NCBI RefSeq assembly: GCF_009866765.1
Contig: NZ_CP019431.1
Coordinates: forward strand, 1,550,001 to 1,614,000
DNA: 64,000 nucleotides
Source: Pseudomonas sp. S35
Lineage (GTDB): Bacteria > Pseudomonadota > Gammaproteobacteria > Pseudomonadales > Pseudomonadaceae
Direction: 5' to 3'
The notes beneath the pieces are model-generated. The model made no database searches. It was not told the DNA's origin and was given only the letters and a program-made list of their open reading frames with translations. Made by a program: the position numbers and the translations under genes. Position 1 is the stretch's first letter. Every line of letters starts with the position of its first letter. This document shows, piece after piece, positions 57,131 through 64,000 of this stretch.

Positions 57131-58050
57131 ACTTTCTCAACCTCCGGACGGCCCAGGATGCCGGTCGGACGGAACAACAGCACCAGAACCAACAGGCCGA
57201 ACGCCACGACGTCCTTGTACTGGTCGCCGAAGATATCGGCACCAAACGCCTCGGCCACACCCAGCACCAGCCCGCCGAGCATCGCGCCCGGAATACTGCC
57301 GATGCCGCCCAAGACCGCTGCGGTAAAGGCCTTGAGGCCTACCAGGAAACCGGCGTTGGGGTTGATCACGCCGTACTGCATGCTCAGCAGTACCGCCGCA
57401 ACGGCGGCCAGCGCGGCACCGATCACGAAGGTCAGGGCGATGATGTTGTTGGTGTTGATGCCCAGCAGGTTGGCCATCTTGATGTCTTCGGCGCAGGCCC
57501 GGCAGGCGCGCCCCAGACGGGAGCGGGAGATGAACAGGGTCAGGCCCAGCATGGCCACCAGGGTGACGACGAAGACCAGGATCTGCATATACGAAATCAG
57601 CACTTCTTGTGCGCCACCTGGGCCGAAGGAGAAGCTCCCCGGAATCAGGTTGGGAATGGACTTGTCCTTGGAGTCCTGGGACAGCAATACGGTGTTCTGC
57701 AGGAAAATCGACATGCCGATGGCGGAAATCAGCGGGATCAAACGGTTGCTGCCACGCAAGGGACGGTAGGCAACGCGCTCGATACTGTAGCCATAGGCAC
57801 TGGTTACGACGATCGATGCAAGGAACGCAGCGGTCATCAACAGCGGCAGGGAGTGGATACCCATCATGGCCAGCCCGGCAAGGGCGATGAAGGCCACGTA
57901 GGAACCAATCATGTACACCTCGCCATGGGCGAAGTTGATCATTCCAATGATGCCGTAAACCATTGTGTAGCCAATGGCTATCAAGGCATAGGTGCTGCCA
58001 ATGGTCAGGCCATTAACCAGCTGTTGGAAAAAATGATAGATCTCAGGCAT
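57127..58050 (-). CDS. livH: Branched-chain amino-acid ABC transporter permease LivH
   Basis: This is a 307-residue permease. The segments [38 protein letters not shown] and [34 protein letters not shown] are diagnostic. It is the second gene of the operon, 229 bases after the binding-protein gene with a hairpin in between. Confidence 0.97.
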
Positions 58051-58225
58051 TACAGCGCTCCTAAAAACCCGATACGCATTTCACTGGTGGAGTCATGTTC
58101 CGGCCGTGTGCTGTGTTCTGTGAGCACATTTGCACAAAGCGTTTGCCAGCGAACCGCTGGTGACGGTTTTAAGATTTTCAGGTGAGCCAGCGCCCGGATC
58201 GCGGGTGACAGGCCCATAAACCTCG

Positions 58226-58258
58226 TAAAACAAAGCCCACTGCTCTCACAGTGGGCTT
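58226..58258 (-). terminator. Terminator-like hairpin between livK and livH
   Basis: AAGCCCACTG and CAGTGGGCTT form a perfect 10 base-pair stem with a 6-base loop. On - it is followed by TGTTTTA. Partial stopping here would give more binding protein than membrane components. A similar hairpin follows aotJ. Confidence 0.8.
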
Positions 58259-58279
58259 GTTGGACCAGTAATGCCTGGC

Positions 58280-59407
58280 TTACTGAGGGGAAACTTCGGT
58301 TTTAGGTTTGCCGAAGTGCCATTCGTAGACCACGAACTTGAAGTCCTTCAGGTCGCCCTTGGCGTCGAAGCTCAGCTCGCCGGTAGGGGTCTTGAAGGTG
58401 CCCGCGTGGATGGCTTCGGCCACTTTGGCGGTGTCTTCGCTCTTGGCGGCTTTGATACCACCGGCGATGACTTCAATGGCCGAGTAGGCCGGGAACACGA
58501 ACGGACCGGTTGGGTCCTGCTTGTTCTTGGTGAACTCTTCAACGATCGCCTTGTTGGCAGGGTCGGTGTCGAAGGATTTCGGCAGGGTCACCAGCAGACC
58601 TTCGGAAGCGCCCTGGGCGATTTGCGAGATGGAGTCGTTGCCGACACCTTCTGGGCCCATGAACTTGGCGTTCAGGCCTTTTTCCTTGGCTTGGCGCAGG
58701 ATCAGGCCCAGTTCTGGGTGGTAGCCGCCGTAGTAGACGAAGTCGACGTTGGCTTGCTTGAGCTTCTGGATGATCGAGGAGAAGTCCTTGTCGCCAGCGT
58801 TCAGGCCTTCGAAGACGGCAACCTTGGTGCCTTTCTCTTCGAGGGTTTTCTTCACGGCGGTGGCGATGCCTTCACCGTATTGCTGTTTGTCGTGCAGGAC
58901 CGCGACGATCTTCGGCTTCACGTGGTCGGCGATGTAGTTGCCGGCTGCCGGGCCCTGGGCGCTGTCGAGGCCGATAGTGCGGAAGATCAGCTTGTAGCCA
59001 CGGGCGGTGATTTCCGGGCTGGTGGCCGCCGGGGTGATCATGATCACGCCTTCGTCTTCGTAGATGTCGGACGCTGGCTGAGTGGAGCTGGAGCAAAGGT
59101 GACCGACCACGAACTTGACGCCGTCGTTGACTACTTTGTTGGCGACGGCCACGGCTTGCTTAGGATCGCAAGCGTCGTCGTATTCCTTGGCTTCGAGCAT
59201 TTTGCCATCGACGCCGCCCTTGGCGTTGATGTCGGCGATTGCCTGCTTGGCACCCATGAATTGCATGTCGCCGTATTGCGTTACAGGACCCGTCTTAGGA
59301 CCGGCGATGCCGATCTTGATGGTGTCGGCTGCGAACGAATGGCCGGCAACCCCAGCCAGGACCATAGCGGCAAACAGTTTGGAAATCTGCTTAGTAGCCT
59401 TATTCAT
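58280..59407 (-). CDS. livK: Branched-chain amino-acid ABC transporter substrate-binding protein
   Basis: This is a 375-residue periplasmic binding protein of the leucine-binding family. The N-terminus MNKATKQISKLFAAMVLAGVAGHSFA is a signal peptide. The mature part starts DTIKIGIAGPKTGPVTQYGDMQFMGAKQAIADIN. Mature-protein motifs include VVGHLCSSSTQPASDIYEDEGVIMITPAATSPEIT. It corresponds to BraC of P. aeruginosa. It is the first gene of the liv operon. Confidence 0.96.
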   Translation of the reverse strand: MNKATKQISKLFAAMVLAGVAGHSFAADTIKIGIAGPKTGPVTQYGDMQFMGAKQAIADINAKGGVDGKMLEAKEYDDACDPKQAVAVANKVVNDGVKFVVGHLCSSSTQPASDIYEDEGVIMITPAATSPEITARGYKLIFRTIGLDSAQGPAAGNYIADHVKPKIVAVLHDKQQYGEGIATAVKKTLEEKGTKVAVFEGLNAGDKDFSSIIQKLKQANVDFVYYGGYHPELGLILRQAKEKGLNAKFMGPEGVGNDSISQIAQGASEGLLVTLPKSFDTDPANKAIVEEFTKNKQDPTGPFVFPAYSAIEVIAGGIKAAKSEDTAKVAEAIHAGTFKTPTGELSFDAKGDLKDFKFVVYEWHFGKPKTEVSPQ

Positions 59408-59748
59408 AGTGCTCCACTCTTACTGTTGTATTTTTTATAGTTCTAGCGGCCTTGTGAGCTGCTGAACCGGATCAGATATCTCGGATATCCCCCCGGCAGT
59501 GCCCTGGCAACTGTACCGGTACAGTGTAGAGCGCCGGTTGATCGCTTGAAAAGCTGGCTGCTGGGGGCAAAAGCCGGACGTGTCGCTTAAATGAAAGAAA
59601 AAGACAGAATTGCGGCGGGCTTGTGCCAGAGTTTCAGGCAATCCTTGGCTTTTCTGACACTTTCTATCGATGACTCATTTGCAACTGGGTTTTTCTACCT
59701 CGGTCGCGACGTTATGATTGCGCCGATTTTTTCCCAAGGTGAATTCCC
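59408..59748. promoter_or_regulatory. 341-base divergent intergenic region between livK and the DUF2288 gene
   Basis: No credible gene lies here. It must contain both divergent promoters. The most striking site is the 16-base perfect palindrome ACTGTACCGGTACAGT at 59510-59525, 103 bases ahead of livK. It looks like an operator, but I cannot assign the regulator. The CTGT-N6-ACAG spacing is two bases short of a LexA box. Confidence 0.5.
59510..59525. promoter_or_regulatory. 16-base perfect palindrome, possible operator
   Basis: ACTGTACCGGTACAGT reads the same on both strands. It lies in the livK/DUF2288 divergent region, about 103 bases upstream of the livK start codon. A dimeric regulator could bind here. 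Identity is unknown. Confidence 0.45.
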
Positions 59749-60054
59749 ATGACGCAAGAACCTAGCACCCTCTATGCCAAGCTGCTCGGTGAAACCGCCG
59801 AAATTTCCTGGAAGGAGCTTGAGCCGTTCTTTGCCAAGGGTGCCCTATTGTGGGTCGAAGCCAGCCTGGATTTGATCGAGGCCGCCGAGGGAATGGCCGA
59901 GGACAACCGTGAAAAGGTCGCTGCCTGGCTGGCCTCGGGGAGCCTGAGCGAAGTGTCTGCGACGCGGGCGTTGGACCTGGTGGAGCGCGATCCGAGCCTG
60001 TGGGCGGTGGTGGTTTCGCCGTGGATCCTGATCCAGGAGAGGGCGGCGCAATAG
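59749..60054 (+). CDS. DUF2288 family protein
   Basis: This is a 101-residue soluble protein (MTQEPSTLYAKLLGETAEISWKELEPFFAKGALLWVEASLDLIEAAEGMAEDN...). It matches the DUF2288 pattern, with a conserved tail DPSLWAVVVSPWILIQE. It is mostly helical and acidic, and function is unknown. It is divergent from livK, and no operon partner is evident. Confidence 0.85.
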   Translation: MTQEPSTLYAKLLGETAEISWKELEPFFAKGALLWVEASLDLIEAAEGMAEDNREKVAAWLASGSLSEVSATRALDLVERDPSLWAVVVSPWILIQERAAQ

Positions 60055-60060
60055 GGTTCA

Positions 60061-60075
60061 GCACCAAAATAGTGC
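60061..60075. promoter_or_regulatory. NtrC-like palindrome
   Basis: GCACCAAAATAGTGC resembles the NtrC site TGCACYAWWWTGGTGCA with one mismatch in the right arm. It lies 7 bases past the DUF2288 stop and 237 bases ahead of the glycosyltransferase-like gene. A GG-N10-GC pair at 60255-60268 could be a matching sigma-54 promoter, but its -12 element is poor. Confidence 0.3.
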
Positions 60076-60098
60076 GTTGTTTTTGCCTGTTTAAGTGT

Positions 60099-60272
60099 GT
60101 AGCGCAGTAACCGCTGAAGCGGTGATGGCACCTTGCCGTGGAGAAAGGTCACAGCCTAGGGTGACGCGCGCGTCATGGGAACAGTTCTTCCACTGCCGGT
60201 TGGGCTGGGGAATTGTTTCTTGGTGTTTATAAACGAGGGCAGTTGTCAGATCGTGGCGTAGTAAACGCTGAA
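60099..60272 (+). repeat. Imperfect 20-base direct repeat in the leader of the glycosyltransferase-like gene
   Basis: The 20 bases at 60099-60118 match those at 60253-60272 at 17 of 20 positions (core AGTAA-CGCTGAA). Between them lies the perfect palindrome TGACGCGCGCGTCA at 60162-60175. The region is not coding. Repeated sites of one regulator are plausible. Confidence 0.5.
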
Positions 60273-60311
60273 TTCCGGTAAAGTTCGCGACCTGTTTACC
60301 TGGAGTTCGTC

Positions 60312-61403
60312 ATGCAGTCAGCGCTGCCCTCTTTAGCGAAAGCCTCGCACCAGTTGCTCTACCTTATCTACGGTAATCAGGACGTTTACCGGCGCGAAGC
60401 CAAATTCAGCATCCTCACCGCCCTGTCGCAGCTCAAGCAGGGCGAAACGCTGTGTATCCGGGTCCTGACCGATCGTCCCCAGGACTACACCGGCTGGCCG
60501 GTTGAAACCATTGCCTTGGATGAACGCACCCTGGCCCAATGGCAGGGTGACAACGGCTACCCCCATCGCCGCAAGGCCTGCGCCATTGCCCATGGGCTGA
60601 CGCTGGCGGACAAAACCCTGTTCGTCGACACCGATACGCTGTTCCTGAAGTCGCCCCTGCGTGTGTTCGAACTGATCCAGCCGGGCCAGTATGTGATGGA
60701 CGGCTTCGAATACGACTGGAGCTACGTGTGCAAGCGCCCGGACTACCTCAAGTTGGGCGAGCATCTGCGGGCACATGGCATTTGCGCCGACAACAGCTTC
60801 AAGCTTTACAACAGTGGCCTGTGTGGTGTGCGTGCTACTGACGGGCCGCTGCTTGAGACCTCGATCCGCTTGATCGACGAATGGACCCAGGGCTCGTTCG
60901 ATATCCATACCATCGAGCAAATCGCGATTTCCTTGGCACTGCGCGACGAGAAGGTGTGCGAAGCCAAGAAATTCGTTCACCACTACTTTGCCGACAAGCG
61001 TTTTTTCCACGCCATGCAGGCGCACTTTTTTACCCTGCACGGTGAAGCGTTCGGCCCTGAGCTGGTGGCGCGCTGCCTGGATGTGCCCCGAGTGAAGCCA
61101 GTGCCCTCACCGTGGCAACGGCTGCGCATCAAATGGAAGCTGCGCAATCAACGTAAGCACCTGAAAAAGGTCGGTCGCGACTTGTTCTATGGCAGTTCAG
61201 CACCCAAGCACCCGTATTACGACGTGTGCCGACATGGCTGGTGGGAATCGGCTGTGCGGGAGATTCGCGGTTGGGATCAGGCGGAGCAGCAGAAATTCTT
61301 TGGTTCGAAAGACGCCGGCTGGCCGAAGCATTTCCCTCGGCCGGCAAAGCGTGCTGACGAAAAAGCCATCATCGCCTTCCTGCACCGGCAACGGTCGCAG
61401 TGA
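60312..61403 (+). CDS. Putative glycosyltransferase (DxD type)
   Basis: This is a 363-residue protein. The N-terminal 230 residues look like a GT-A nucleotide-sugar transferase domain: a Rossmann-like start (HQLLYLIYGNQDVYRREAKFSILTALSQLKQ) and a DxD metal motif (VDTDTLFL, residues 105-112). The C-terminal 120 residues are very basic (WQRLRIKWKLRNQRKHLKKVGRDL). It has no signal peptide. It is convergent with the tubulin-like gene 36 bases away. Sugar and acceptor are unknown. Confidence 0.7.
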   Translation: MQSALPSLAKASHQLLYLIYGNQDVYRREAKFSILTALSQLKQGETLCIRVLTDRPQDYTGWPVETIALDERTLAQWQGDNGYPHRRKACAIAHGLTLADKTLFVDTDTLFLKSPLRVFELIQPGQYVMDGFEYDWSYVCKRPDYLKLGEHLRAHGICADNSFKLYNSGLCGVRATDGPLLETSIRLIDEWTQGSFDIHTIEQIAISLALRDEKVCEAKKFVHHYFADKRFFHAMQAHFFTLHGEAFGPELVARCLDVPRVKPVPSPWQRLRIKWKLRNQRKHLKKVGRDLFYGSSAPKHPYYDVCRHGWWESAVREIRGWDQAEQQKFFGSKDAGWPKHFPRPAKRADEKAIIAFLHRQRSQ

Positions 61404-61439
61404 ACCTGCGACGGCGCCGGGTGGCGCCGTCACAACGGA

Positions 61440-63617
61440 CTACGCTGTCTTGCCCGTATGGTTATTCAACGAAATAACCTTGGTCTTGCCGATACGGTGG
61501 CGGTAGATCTCGCGCAGGTACTTGATCGCTTTCTTCACGCAATCCCGTGACAGGCGAATGTCATTGATCGACACGAACTTGTCTTTGTCGTTGATCAGTT
61601 CGCGGTACTTCTTCTCGTACATCGGCTTGATCGCGTACCAGTTGGTATCCAGGATCTTCGCCGGGTTTTCAAACTCGTTGAGCAACTCGTCGATACGGTC
61701 TTCGTCGAAGTCCTCGTGGATGATGAAGTCCAGGATCGAGTTGTCCAGGGTGTCGTCGAAGCGGTACGGGTTGCGGGCGAAGCAACGCTTGATGAAGGCC
61801 ACGATCAACGTCAGGAAGTCGTCCGACAGGCACGGGCTCTTGGCGATCAACGTGGTCAACGACAGGTTGGCCGACGCGCCGATCACCAACGCGTAGCGCT
61901 TGAGCGTGGTGTTGGGGAACAGGCTGTTGAGGTGGGTCTTGAGCCGGTTCAGGTCCATGTAGGACAGTTTGTAGTCCTTTGGCAGCGAGACGATGGACAC
62001 CACCGACGAGCAGTTCTTGAAGAAGTGCAGGTCATGCAGCGCCGCGGCGTCGTAGCCGGAGTTCTTGTACTGCTCCAGGGACGCCTTGTAGCGCTTGGAC
62101 TCGATCGGCAACAGGCTGATGCCTTCGATGGCCTGGGTGACCTTGTTGAAATGCGGCAGGTCGATGGAGCGGAAGAACAGGTCGTCGATGTTCAGGCGCT
62201 GGGGCTCTTTCTCGAACACCTTGAACTTGTCATTCGACGGCGCCGGGGTCTCCGGTACCACCGACTCGGCGTAGGCAATCGCCACCGGGCCGGCCAGGCT
62301 CATGAACAGGTCGTTGGCATCCAGGCGGATGGTTTCGCCGATGTCGATGCCGGCGCGGCGGAAGTAGTTCTGGTCGTAGTCGGTGGTCACGGCCTGGGCG
62401 GTGAGGATGTTGAAGATCTGCTGGGAAATGTACTGGTTGGCGTGCTTTTCCATGGCATTGACATCAATGTTCTGGATGTTGCCGTCATCGCTTTCTTCGG
62501 CGTACCGCATGATGTCGTTGGAGATCAGCATCATTGCGTTCCACGGGCGGATGCGGCCCTTCACGCTGGCTTCGCTGCTGTCTTCATTGTCGAAGTTGTA
62601 CGAGAAATCCCATTCTTCCGACAGGTATTTGCACAGCAGCCGCCCGGCGTTGATGTGCAACGCCTCGGACATTTCGCTGCGGTGATCGGAAATGTTCGGC
62701 AGTACGCAAATGCCGCTGGTGAAGATCGGCTCGAAGACGAAGGCGTGGCCGCTCTTGCTGTCGTGCTCATCGGCGGGCTTGGTGTCGAACGTCTTGTTCA
62801 TGTACGAATGCTGTTGGGCCAGGCCGAATTCTGAGGCCATGCCCGAGCCGGTACCGCCGCCGGCGCTGAAGATCGAGAAGTACAGGCGCGACTGGTTGGC
62901 CTTGATGCCGCAGGAGTCGATCAGGTACGAGTGGATCATCTTCCAGTCGGGACTGGAAAAGCGCTGGGTGTCTTTATTGAGGATGATCTTGGCCAGGTAC
63001 TGGCCGAGGATCGGCGCGTTACCGGCGCCGCCGGCATGGACTTCAGACAGGTCCATGATTTTCATCTTGCTGTAGTCGCGCAGGAAGCCGCTTTTTTCGC
63101 CCTTGCGCGAGAAGCGGATACGCCCTGCAATGTCCTTGTCCAAGTCGCCGAGCATTACCAGCGGCTCCACCAGGAACACGGGCTTGCTGGCCTTGCCGCC
63201 GCCCAGGCGCAGGTTGTTGCGGATCCACTGGGCCGGGCTGTAACCCTTGTCCAGCGACTTGTCTTCGTTGCTGAATTCGTTCAGGTAGAACTTGCGCGCG
63301 TTGTACACCAACTCCGCCACGTCCAGCGCGATGTTCGAACCGCAGCGGCCCAGGCCGATCAGGCATACCGACGGGAATTCCTGCTCGCTGCGCTGTTCGC
63401 CGTCGACTTCCAGATGTGGCGGGCGCGGGAACACCATATCGCGCAGGCCGTCGAGGTTATCGAGGATGCGGTCGGTATTGGTTTCGGTGAAGTACAGGTA
63501 TTGCTGGGTGGCCAGCGGGCGGGCGGTGCTCAATGACTTTGAACCTGAGGGCTTTTCCGCAGGAGCTGCGAGCAACACGTCGGATACCACGGTGGCAGAG
63601 TTATTTTTAGAAGTCAT
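61440..63617 (-). CDS. Large tubulin/FtsZ-superfamily-like protein of unknown function
   Basis: This is a 725-residue cytoplasmic protein. Residues 1-80 are a Ser/Ala-rich, probably disordered head. The nucleotide-binding start SVCLIGLGRCGSNIALDVAE lies at 83-102. The tubulin signature GGGTGSG lies at 253-259 in SIFSAGGGTGSGMA, like the GGGTGTG loop of FtsZ. The GTPase-like core is therefore inferred at about 80-450, and the C-terminal 275 residues match nothing I know. It is not FtsZ, which is about 390 residues and has a different N-terminus. The layout fits long FtsZ-like or 'Tubulin_2' proteins. Upstream, on the same strand, an EAL-protein gene ends 202 bases away. Confidence 0.75.
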   Translation of the reverse strand: MTSKNNSATVVSDVLLAAPAEKPSGSKSLSTARPLATQQYLYFTETNTDRILDNLDGLRDMVFPRPPHLEVDGEQRSEQEFPSVCLIGLGRCGSNIALDVAELVYNARKFYLNEFSNEDKSLDKGYSPAQWIRNNLRLGGGKASKPVFLVEPLVMLGDLDKDIAGRIRFSRKGEKSGFLRDYSKMKIMDLSEVHAGGAGNAPILGQYLAKIILNKDTQRFSSPDWKMIHSYLIDSCGIKANQSRLYFSIFSAGGGTGSGMASEFGLAQQHSYMNKTFDTKPADEHDSKSGHAFVFEPIFTSGICVLPNISDHRSEMSEALHINAGRLLCKYLSEEWDFSYNFDNEDSSEASVKGRIRPWNAMMLISNDIMRYAEESDDGNIQNIDVNAMEKHANQYISQQIFNILTAQAVTTDYDQNYFRRAGIDIGETIRLDANDLFMSLAGPVAIAYAESVVPETPAPSNDKFKVFEKEPQRLNIDDLFFRSIDLPHFNKVTQAIEGISLLPIESKRYKASLEQYKNSGYDAAALHDLHFFKNCSSVVSIVSLPKDYKLSYMDLNRLKTHLNSLFPNTTLKRYALVIGASANLSLTTLIAKSPCLSDDFLTLIVAFIKRCFARNPYRFDDTLDNSILDFIIHEDFDEDRIDELLNEFENPAKILDTNWYAIKPMYEKKYRELINDKDKFVSINDIRLSRDCVKKAIKYLREIYRHRIGKTKVISLNNHTGKTA

Positions 63618-63819
63618 TGTGCGCCATGTGCCTGGACGGATGGCTGGAAAGAATCAAGGGCCATCACGGAATGGGAGTTCGCGACTTTGCAGTGCGTCCT
63701 TGTCCGGCACGATCGGGTTTGACCCCGTGTTCTCAGGGAAAACCAGGCCGGACTCTGATGAATCGGCCGTTCGTCGGGAATCTTGAGGTGGGTGATGGCG
63801 AAATGCCAAAGATTCGACG

Positions 63820-64000
63820 TCAGCGAATTGGCCTGACGATGGAGGTGGATCCAGGACGATCCGGCGACGGTTCTCGCGTCGGGTTGGCGTCTTTGGCTCC
63901 CGCCACGCTGAACGGATAGAGCGGGTTACGCTGGTCGATGCCCTGCATCACGCCGATGATGTCGCTGGCGGGCACCGCCGGGCTCAGCAGGTAGCCTTGG
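63820..64000 (-). CDS. C-terminal end of an EAL-domain protein (partial)
   Basis: The - strand is open from the window edge to a TGA at 63820-63822, giving the last 59 residues (QGYLLSPAVPASDIIGVMQGIDQRNPLY...). The QGYLLSPAVPASDI segment is the usual end of a cyclic-di-GMP phosphodiesterase EAL domain (QGYLFS-P-P). After it come about 40 residues of tail. Upstream domains are beyond the window. Confidence 0.75.
   Translation of the reverse strand, partial: QGYLLSPAVPASDIIGVMQGIDQRNPLYPFSVAGAKDANPTREPSPDRPGSTSIVRPIR

Noticed and set aside
59510..59525. LexA box reading of the palindrome
   Set aside because: A LexA box needs CTGT-N8-ACAG. Here the spacing is N6.
60126..60140. TGGCACCTTGC as a sigma-54 promoter
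   Set aside because: The -24 and -12 parts are directly adjacent without the needed spacer.
61440..63617. Calling the tubulin-like gene ftsZ
   Set aside because: It is nearly twice as long, lacks the FtsZ N-terminus and C-terminal tail, and is not in the division and cell-wall cluster.

Overview
The window is chromosomal DNA from a Pseudomonas, most likely of the P. fluorescens group. The evidence is the gene order dnaE-accA-tilS-pyrG-kdsA-eno-ftsB-ispD and ispF-truD-surE-pcm-nlpD-rpoS, the GC-rich codon use, a quiP-type acylase, and six copies of the GTGGGAGGGGGCTTGC-type REP sequence scattered between genes. There are no rRNA or tRNA genes, insertion sequences, prophage or CRISPR arrays that I can see. 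The window starts inside dnaE and ends inside a gene for an EAL-domain protein.

Layout. (1) 1-18.7 kb is a housekeeping block, nearly all on +: DNA polymerase III alpha, acetyl-CoA carboxylase alpha, tRNA-Ile lysidine synthetase, CTP synthase, KDO-8-P synthase, enolase, FtsB and IspD. The glutathione-dependent formaldehyde detoxification pair (adhC-fghA) with a divergent LysR regulator follows, then ispF-truD-surE-pcm-nlpD-rpoS. (2) 18.7-20.4 kb holds a cold-shock gene, dcd and a 65-residue orphan protein. (3) 20.4-30.6 kb, all on -, holds a four-gene DNA repair cluster (exonuclease, ATP-dependent ligase, Lhr-type helicase, PdeM/MPE endonuclease). A five-gene basic amino-acid ABC transporter (aotJQMOP-like) splits it in the middle. 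(4) 30.7-38.8 kb holds a QuiP-like acyl-homoserine lactone acylase, a cluster with two SEC-C zinc-binding proteins (one very rich in histidine), a secreted collagen-like protein, a CopD-like membrane protein and dinG. (5) 38.8-50.1 kb holds a secreted glycoside hydrolase, a serine hydrolase, an OmpA-type lipoprotein, pdxH, a glycine-zipper lipoprotein, nhaA, a cysteine-synthase-like PLP enzyme, a flavoprotein and a lipoprotein. (6) 50.2-54.3 kb holds an SDR/LysR pair and a complete bufferin (MNIO-type RiPP) operon. (7) 54.4-59.4 kb is the livKHMGF branched-chain amino-acid transporter. (8) 59.7-64.0 kb holds a DUF2288 protein, a putative glycosyltransferase, a large tubulin/FtsZ-superfamily protein and the end of an EAL protein.

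The two most interesting systems are the bufferin operon at 51.8-54.3 kb and the 725-residue protein at 61.4-63.6 kb. In the first, the precursor carries four conserved cysteines and the MNIO enzyme, partner and DoxX genes overlap by 4 bases each. The second carries both a glycine-rich N-terminal nucleotide loop and the GGGTGSG tubulin signature, but is far too long and divergent to be FtsZ. Regulatory structure of note includes REP hairpins that look recruited as intrinsic terminators (after rpoS and livF), probable attenuating hairpins after both solute-binding protein genes, and a terminator-like hairpin touching the ispF start codon.
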